64,000 nt of DNA, taken from assembly GCA_034231615.1 (NCBI GenBank), contig CM067317.1, positions 14,274,022 through 14,338,021 on the forward strand, given 5' to 3'. This document shows, one piece after another, positions 56,626 to 64,000 of the stretch (position 1 is its first letter; the number at the start of each line of letters is the position of its first letter). This stretch comes from Meghimatium bilineatum. Taxonomy: Eukaryota; Mollusca; Gastropoda; Stylommatophora; Philomycidae. Under the pieces are notes generated by a model. The model saw only the letters and a program-made list of their open reading frames with translations. It was not told where the DNA came from and did no database searches. A program made the translations under genes and the position numbers.

Positions 56626-59085
56626 TTTCTTCCATAAACCGATTAAATGTAAAGAATGATACGAGGTTGGATTTAAGCAAAAATCAATCTCGAATTTTCA
56701 AGCTTATTAATGAGTTATAATTTAAATCATAATATTATATGTCATAGGTTAACATTATATGGCATAAGCTAACATGACCAATGATGCTGGCGATCAGGTG
56801 TCTTCCCATGAAGAGCCCCAATTGTCTTAATTTGTGATTTAACCCTATTTTACACAGTTTAATTTTTATTTAACGGCAACTCACGACTCATAGATCTTTG
56901 TTTAACCGGAACTCCGGCAACCCATTTCGACTCATATATCTTCGTTGAACCGGCACATCGGAAGAGTACAACAAAAACTAAAATAACTGAAATTAAAATT
57001 AATTAAAATTGAACTCAAATTAAAAGAACTGAAACAACTGTGGAACTGGGCAAACACGGGATGTAAGGTATGTTTGTTGTGTACATGTGTGTTCCCAATG
57101 GCGACCCACAGCTGCAAAACATAGATTTACCATTCGTTAAATTGTTTATGGCGTCAAATATAGCCAAGCAATTAAAGTAACAGAAATTTAAGGAAGATTG
57201 AAATGAAAAGAGAAACTAACATGTCATTCAATCAATAAAGTGTTATGTTGAACCATGTAGGCGATTGTGTTTCTCCAGAACTTTGTCTCTTGTGTTATCA
57301 ATAAATTGATTAGGAGACTTTACAAAAAAATATATAAAAAGGGCCAGGAAATTCAGTACGTAATTGTAATTAACGTTTCGCAAAGGACGTATTATACGGA
57401 ATAATATATAATTATCAGAAAAACTCGAGAAAACTATACGATTAGGCGTAGGCCGTCATAACATAACACGAAAATAAATATAATATAAATAGGTGCGAAC
57501 GTGTCAGTAAGAAACTATTAGTGATACCGATACGATTATGAAATAATAATAATACAGAAGACTATAAAATTACACAATGGAGTTTCGAAATATTACCACC
57601 TTCAGAAAAATAACCATATAATAAAAGACAGTGAAAAGCCAGAAAAGTGATAAAAATGTATACAAAACCATCAAACTCATTTTTCATCCAAAATGTGCAA
57701 TTTGGCCGGTTTTATATACATTTTCTATAGCACGTTGTGTATTATTTGTTATTTCCATGTCAATTATTGTATCGTTAATTTTCACATAGAAGACGACATT
57801 TCTTGTGCCATATCAACAACCCATTCAACAGCGTCTCATTCTTCTTTTGTCTCTTTTCTCATGATATTTCCAAGGTAACTAGCTATATATTGAAACTGTA
57901 CTTTTCTCTCCTGATCTTTCCTATGTAAGTATGTATTCAAACAGTATTTTTCTGGCTGAAGTAATTGATTAATTTTAAATAAGAATATCGAAAAGGTTTA
58001 GTTATTTGGAAAAGATAATGATGATGAAGATGTGTGCATGGAGAATGTAATATCCCATATCCTTTTTGGCAAAAGTATAGAACCTCCTCAGTTTGGTAGC
58101 TAAGGAGATACTTGGACTCGTATAGTTTTTTGTTATAGGCATTGTTGTTTTAGGAGGGTTTATGAATACATGTTTAGCCCCAAAAATAGAGATATTTAGG
58201 AGGGTTTATAAATACATGTTTAACCCCACAAAGAAAGGTATTTCAGTGTGTATCATAAGACCATCACGTCCTGCAAAGAGCGTAGCATAGACTTATGGGC
58301 TAACCATCTTACTATTCTTCTGTCGGTTCTGTGAACCCATCTGCAGTGACGGCACATCTAGCCTCTCTAGCCATATTTGAGTCTGCCACGAAGGGACACA
58401 TGTACAATGTATGATTACCTGCATCTCTTCTGCCATCCATAAGAAACATTTGACAGAAGATAAAAATCAAAACATCGAGACAAGACATGCACTGACAATA
58501 ATGCTATGTTCACATGCGATATATAGTCAACATATCTTCCAACTCTCCTTAGTAGACTTCTACGACATGTGTGGAAAGAAGACTTTCTTTGAAACCCTGA
58601 ACAAGAAGTCTTGACCCCAGATGTCACAAAATAGTGTGACGATAACATCCCAACTAGAACTCTCCAGCAAAAATGTATTTTTGGATCTAATTAATCTCAT
58701 AACTAAATAACCCCGGCGTCTCCATGTTGGTCTAGTTGGGCAGAATGTCATTGTAATCTTCGATTAAATAATGTTCTGTACATCCAAGGTCGTATGTAAC
58801 GGATATTTATTAAGTCTGTATATTGTCATTGTGGTCACACATGCTGCCCATGTTTTCGGTTCCGACATTGACCTGCAGTTGATACGGTTTTAATTGGCTT
58901 AACAGTGAGACGGCACATGAAACCAATAATAAATATACTTAATCACCCATGACAAGGGGAAGTCGATGTTATGATCTTATCGAGTAGCAAAGATAAACGT
59001 GGAGGTGGTCCCTCGTACATGTACCGCAATAGGAAAACAATATAACATGTCATTTCTAAAATTTCTACAAAGTAATTACAGTTAC
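56626..59085. other. Mostly unassigned, worn retroelement scraps
   Basis: 57225-57310 (minus) matches the RTE-like terminus (DKVLEKHNRLHG with an AATCAATAAAG tail). 57780-57960 (minus) weakly resembles a LINE block (YLGNIMRKETKEE). GGAGGGTTTATGAATACATG is duplicated at 58155 and 58198. No host exon was recognised. Confidence 0.45.
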
Positions 59086-59089
59086 ACAA

Positions 59090-59720
59090 TGGCAGTAACA
59101 TTTAATCTGAAGGGGGAGATGAGACTGTTATTCACATGCGGAAAATGTGACATTTTATTACAAGGGGAAAATATGACATTTAATGATAAAACGAAAGATG
59201 TGATATTTAGTCACAAGGGGGAAAATGTGACAATTTAATACAAGGGGAAAATGTGACATTTAATGATAAAACGAAATATGTGATATTTAGTCACAAGGGG
59301 GAAAATGTGACATTTAACAACATTGAGGAAAATGTAACATAATAGCAAAAGGGGAAAATGTTACATTTAATCACAAAGGGGAAAATGTGACATTTAATCT
59401 CAAGACGGACAATATGACAGTAAATCACAAGAGAGAAAATGTGATATTTAATAGCAAGAGAAGATGTGGCATTTAATCGCAAGGGTTAAAATGCACATTT
59501 AATCACAAGGAGTACAAATGTGACATTTAATCACACGTGGAAGAATGTGACAATTAATAACACGGGGAAAATATGGCATTTAATCACAATGGGATATGTC
59601 CATATTATCACAAGATGGAAAATGCGACATTTAATCACAAGGAAAAACGCTATCGTTTAATCATATGAGAAAACGAAGACTTTTAATCACAGGGAACAGT
59701 GACATTTAATTATAGATGAA
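59090..59720. repeat. ~25-bp degenerate minisatellite
   Basis: About 24 units around GGGAAAATGTGACATTTAAT CACAAG with many substitutions, so it is an older array than its neighbours. Confidence 0.9.
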
Positions 59721-59917
59721 AACGAAGACTTTTAATCATAAGAGAAAAATAGGGACGATTAATAATATGAGAAAAAGGAGACTTAATCAAAACAAAAAAG
59801 TAATATTTAATCATAGGAGACAGAGAAAACAAGTGATATTGCATAGCGATGCAAGATTATTCTGCATTGTGTGTGCATGTGCGCGTAATGTTACTGAGAT
59901 ATTCAAATATAAGAATG

Positions 59918-60812
59918 AGATAGATGTCCAATAACTTGTTACAATGAGATAGATGTCCAATAACTTGTTACACTGAGATAGGTGTACAATAACCTGTTAC
60001 AATGAGATAGATTTCCCATAACTTGTTACAATGAGATAGATGTCCAATAACTTGTTACAATGAGATAGATGTCCAATAACTTGTTACAATGAGATAGATG
60101 TCCAATAACTTGTTACAATGAGATAGATGTCCAATAACTTGTTACAATGAGATAGATGTCCAATAACTTGTTACAATGAGATAGATGTCCAATAACTTGT
60201 TACAATGAGATAGATGTCCAATAACTTGTTACAATGAGATAGATGTCCAATAACTTGTTACAATGAGATAGATGTCCAATAACTAGTTACAATGAGATAG
60301 ATGTCCGATAACTTGTTACAATGAGATAGATGTCCAATAACTTGTTACAATGAGATAGATATCCAATAACTTGTTACAATGAGATAGATGTCCAATAACT
60401 TGTTACAATGAGATAGATGTCCAATAACTTTTTACAATGAGATAGATGTCCAATAACTTTTTACAATGAGATAGATGTCCAATAACTAGTTACAATGAGA
60501 TAGATGTCCAATAACTTGTTACAATGAGATAGATGTCTGATAACTTGTTACAATGAGATAGATGTCCACTAACTTGTTACAATGAGATAGATGTCCAATA
60601 ACTTGTTACAATGAGATAGATGTCCAATAACTTGTTACAATGAGATAGATGTCTGATAACTTGTTACAATGAGATAGATGTCCACTAACTTGTTACAATG
60701 AGATAGATGTCCAATAACATGTTACAATGAGATAGATGTCCAATAACTTGTTACAATGAGATAGATGTCTGATAACTTGTTACAATGAGATAGATGTCCA
60801 ATAACTTGTTAC
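59918..60812. repeat. 29-bp minisatellite, left part
   Basis: About 30 units of AATGAGATAGATGTCCAATA ACTTGTTAC with few changes. It is one array with 62151-63125, split by the element at 60813-62150. Confidence 0.95.
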
Positions 60813-62159
60813 GGGGTGCAAAGGGAACGCATTGCTCTAGGCGGACCCAGGGTTAGCAGATAACCAAGATCCCAAATGTACCTCCACGTGGTGCACCCTG
60901 GAAAGAGAAATACAGCAGCTCGTGCTGATTCTGGCCAAATCATTTGGGGATCGTGTCCGAGAATGTGGAGGTAGCAGATGGAAAGAGATTTGACTGCACA
61001 AGAGACAGACAATATCTCCGACACCACCAGCATCACCACATATAGCAACAATGTCGACATACAGTGAAGCTAGTCAGTCCAGTCCGAACATTGGAGGGGC
61101 GGCCAATGTAAAATGCACGTAAAGGTAAATGCATGGCGAGAGACAAATACGTTTCACACAGAGTACAATGAAACAATGAAAGGGCAGAACAGCGCTAGAG
61201 GGCAGCGCGAACTGCAAATAGAAAGTGAAAAGTCCCTAGGAAAGGGAACTACAAGCTCCGTCAGCTCGAGACGGGCTTCTAGTTACCAGAGTTCCTAACA
61301 GGCAGAGACCCAGACCCATACATCGGCGTTTGGTAAAGCAAAAGACCTAACCCAACTCTAATGTCGAGCCTTCCTAAACCGGAAATATGCTTGCAAAGAG
61401 AAAGGGTTCTGTACCCGATGGGTGTAGGCAAGAAAGGGACAACGATGGCAGTCCTGGCCCAACTCTACTGTCAAGGTTTCCTATACCGGAAGTAACTTGC
61501 AGAGAGAAAGGGTTCTGTACTCGATTCGCTCAGGCACAAAAGGGACAACGATTTAGCCCTGGCCCAACTCTACTGTCAGGTTTTCCTACACCGGAAATAC
61601 ACTTGAAGAGAGAAAGGGTTCAGTACCTGATGGGCTCAGGCGCTATTGGGACAAGGACGCTCAGCTCGAGAACGCCTTGCTCTCAAACGCGTGGTGTGAG
61701 ACTCGAACTTGGACAAGGGGTACACGATGTCGGTGAATGACACCTCGGCTAAGAGGGCGAAAGAGCCAGGGTCCAACTCCTCTGTTGAGTTCTTCCCCTT
61801 AAGGAACCAGGCTCACGGATGAGAAACGGTTCAGTACCCAATGGGCACAGGCACAGCACGTCCAATTACACGAGACAAGTTCATAGACAGTGGAACACCT
61901 CGTTTGAGTCAGACTAAGAGCAAGAAAATAGTCTGGGCGAAGAGTCTCCACTACGCGTGCCTGGAGACAGATATAGAGGCTGTCACAGGCTAAGGGTAGC
62001 CCACCCGAATTGTCAAGGCATGCCGAAATCGGATGTGCTAGGCCTACAAGGCGCATAACGGTGGCACAACGTAATCACGCTCCCGGCGGAAATCGCACGG
62101 ATATCCGTGATGGTTACAATGGAGCGAACGAAAAACAAACAAACAAACACACTTGTTAC
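60804..62159. mobile_element. 1338-bp retroposon-like insertion with (AAAC)n tail
   Basis: The element is 60813-62150, with duplication ACTTGTTAC at 60804-60812 and 62151-62159. It starts GGGGTGCAAAGGGAACGC and ends CGAAAAACAAACAAACAAAC. It is clearly GC-richer than its surroundings. Inside, about four direct repeats of about 110 bp (CCCAACTCTACTGTC, GAGAGAAAGGGTTCTGTAC, AAAGGGACAACGA) span 61325-61860. No coding frame with a recognisable domain is present on either strand. It may be a 5'-truncated LINE 3' region or a long SINE. The family is unknown. Confidence 0.75.
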
Positions 62160-63125
62160 AATGAGATAGATGTCCAATAACTTGTTACAATGAGATAGAT
62201 GTCCAATAACTTGTTATAATGAGATAGATGTCCAATAACTTTTTACAATGAGATAGATGTCCAATAACTTGTTACAATGAGATAGATGTCCAATAACGTG
62301 TTACAATGAGATAGATGTCCAATAACTTGTTACAATGAGATAGATGTCCAATAACTTGTTACAATGAGATAGATGTCCAATAACTTGTTACAATGAGATA
62401 GATGTCCGATAACTTGTTACAATGAGATAGATGTCCAATAACTTGTTACAATGAGATAGATGTCCAATAACGTGTTACAATGAGATAGATGTCCAATAAC
62501 TTGTTACAATGAGATAGATGTCCAATAACTTGTTACAATGAGATAGATGTCCAATAACTTGTTACAATGAGATAGATGTCTGATAACTTGTTACAATGAG
62601 ATAGATGTCCAATAACTTGTTACAATGAGATAGATGTCCAATGACTTGTTACAATGAGATAGATGTCCAATAACTTGTTACAGTGATATAGATGTCCAAT
62701 AACTTGTTACAATGAGATAGATGTCCAATAACTTGTTACAATGAGATAGATGTCCAATAACTTGTTACAATGAGATAGATGTCCGATAACTTGTTACAAT
62801 GAGATAGATGTCCAATAACTTGTTACAATGAGATAGATGTCCGATAACTTGTTACAATGAGATAGATGTCCACTAACTTGTTACAATGAGATATATGTCC
62901 AATAACTTGTTACAATGAGATAGATGTCCAATAGCTTGTTACAATGAGATAGATGTCCAATAACTTGTTACAATGAGATAGATGTCCAATAACTTGTTAC
63001 AATGAGATAGATGTCCAATAACTTGTTACAATGAGATATGTTTCCAATAACCTATTACAATGAGATATGTGTCCAATAACCTGTTACAATGAGATATGTG
63101 TCCAATAACCTGTTACAATGATGAT
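62151..63125. repeat. 29-bp minisatellite, right part
   Basis: Continues the array of 59918-60812 for about 33 units. The last three units carry ATATGTGTCCAATAACCTG changes, showing edge decay. Confidence 0.95.
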
Positions 63126-63157
63126 GCATACAAATATATAAAATATGATCCATTATC

Positions 63158-63280
63158 TCATTTGTTGCTAATCTACATTTCTTCATTTCATGTATTGCAT
63201 TTGTTGCTAATCTACATTTCTTCATTTCATGTATTGCATTTGTTGCTAATCTACATTTCTTCATTTCATGTATTGAATTT
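63158..63280. repeat. 39-bp minisatellite, three units
   Basis: Three units of TTTGTTGCTAATCTACATTT, CTTCATTTCATGTATTG. Confidence 0.9.
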
Positions 63281-63296
63281 CGTCCTAAATTTCTCT

Positions 63297-63600
63297 ACTT
63301 CAGCGTTGATTCACAAACTCTCGCTAGATCTCTCTTGTAGTAAGACAACGTCCCTACGAAATTTCCAGCTGAATGTAGTCCAGAGAATGAAAATGCATTG
63401 TGTCGACGTTTTATTTTGCGCTAATGGCCAGACACATCCGTTCTCGGTGTATTTGTTGTAATTTTAAACCGTATTGTAAAACAAATCGCAAAGAAGGATA
63501 TGTCCATAAATTACGATAATATTTTTTTCATTTTAACCTTTCTCTGGTCTACATTCTGCTAATCTGCAGGAGTTTGAGAATGATCACAGAAGAAATATAA
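63297..63600 (-). repeat. Hairpin retroposon copy and a second inverted scrap
   Basis: 63297-63450 (minus) runs from the CTTCAGCGTTGATTC tail side to ACACATCCGTTCTCGG, with a decayed palindrome (AGACAACGTCCCT). 63545-63600 is a plus-orientation short-stem variant (CTGCTAATCTGCAGGAGTTT). Confidence 0.65.
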
Positions 63601-64000
63601 TCCCTCTGTTTCCATATATCCTGCTATGGAGTTCTTCTTTCTGTGTAAGGTGTGTCTGTCTCGTAGAAGCTCGTAAATGTGCTCGCAAGAATCAAACCGC
63701 ATCCCCGTTATTAAAATAAACATATTATTTTGTTCTGGACAAACAATTAATTTCAGGGCAAAGGTCCACGTCTGCCCTTAATGGATGTTCTCACACATAC
63801 ACACACCACGAAGACTGTCTCAAAATAGAAATATAAAATTATTTAAGATAGCTTTTCCCCGCCCCAAACCTCTCGCATCCACCACTCAGCAGTGTAGTAT
63901 TTGCAGCTCTGCAGAGAATGAATATGAACAAAAGAAACAACAGAAACCAAGGAAGAGAGTATACTGTTTTCCCTCATCTCAAGACTTACTACATTCCTGC
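63601..64000. other. Unassigned stretch
   Basis: Nothing recognised. Confidence 0.4.

Noticed and set aside
61799-62056. 85-codon minus-strand ORF in the GC-rich insert
   Set aside because: No recognisable domain, no codon signal, and it is inside a repetitive non-coding element.
59918-63125. CRISPR-like array
   Set aside because: Repeats are contiguous 29-bp monomers with no unique spacers, in an animal genome; this is a minisatellite.

Overview
This is an animal genomic window: AT-rich, intron-bearing and dominated by decayed transposable elements and minisatellites. No prokaryotic features, operons, tRNA or rRNA genes were found. The mix of non-LTR retrotransposon C-termini (RNase H followed by a Cys-rich end), Tc1/mariner and hAT pieces, many minisatellites and an OTUD5 gene with long introns suggests a lophotrochozoan, perhaps a gastropod mollusc. 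That placement is an inference from style, not proof.

The one confidently recognised host gene is OTUD5 (OTU-family deubiquitinase DUBA), on the minus strand. Its first five coding exons lie at 21433-20924, 15355-15262, 11069-11005, 6868-6712 and 5140-4992. All splice sites are GT-AG, phases agree across every junction, and together they encode about 325 residues. These cover a divergent His-rich N-terminus, the conserved phosphoserine motif YNSEEE and nearly the whole OTU domain (Asp193, Cys196, His301). The 3' exons are not visible and probably lie left of base 1. A short acidic open exon at 149-466 on the plus strand is the only other candidate host or transposase exon.

OTUD5 introns (about 1.6 to 5.6 kb) and everything right of 21.5 kb are filled with: 5'-truncated non-LTR retrotransposon remnants of several families; Tc1 and mariner transposase remnants; hAT-type MITEs with 8-bp target duplications; a tRNA-related SINE; foldback elements; and about 20 minisatellites (units 16 to 58 bp, arrays up to about 2 kb).

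The most interesting signal is a short (about 150-175 bp) dispersed retroposon family, not recognised by me, with at least 12 copies or variants. It has a conserved hairpin centred on a 14-bp palindrome and a (GAA)n tail, and four copies have 10-11 bp target-site duplications. A second is a GC-richer 1338-bp retroposon-like insert (60813-62150) with an (AAAC)n tail and 9-bp duplication inside a 29-bp minisatellite. Several insertions sit inside tandem arrays, which lets their exact ends be read. Long open frames in the minisatellites (up to about 310 codons) come from unit lengths divisible by three and are not called as genes.
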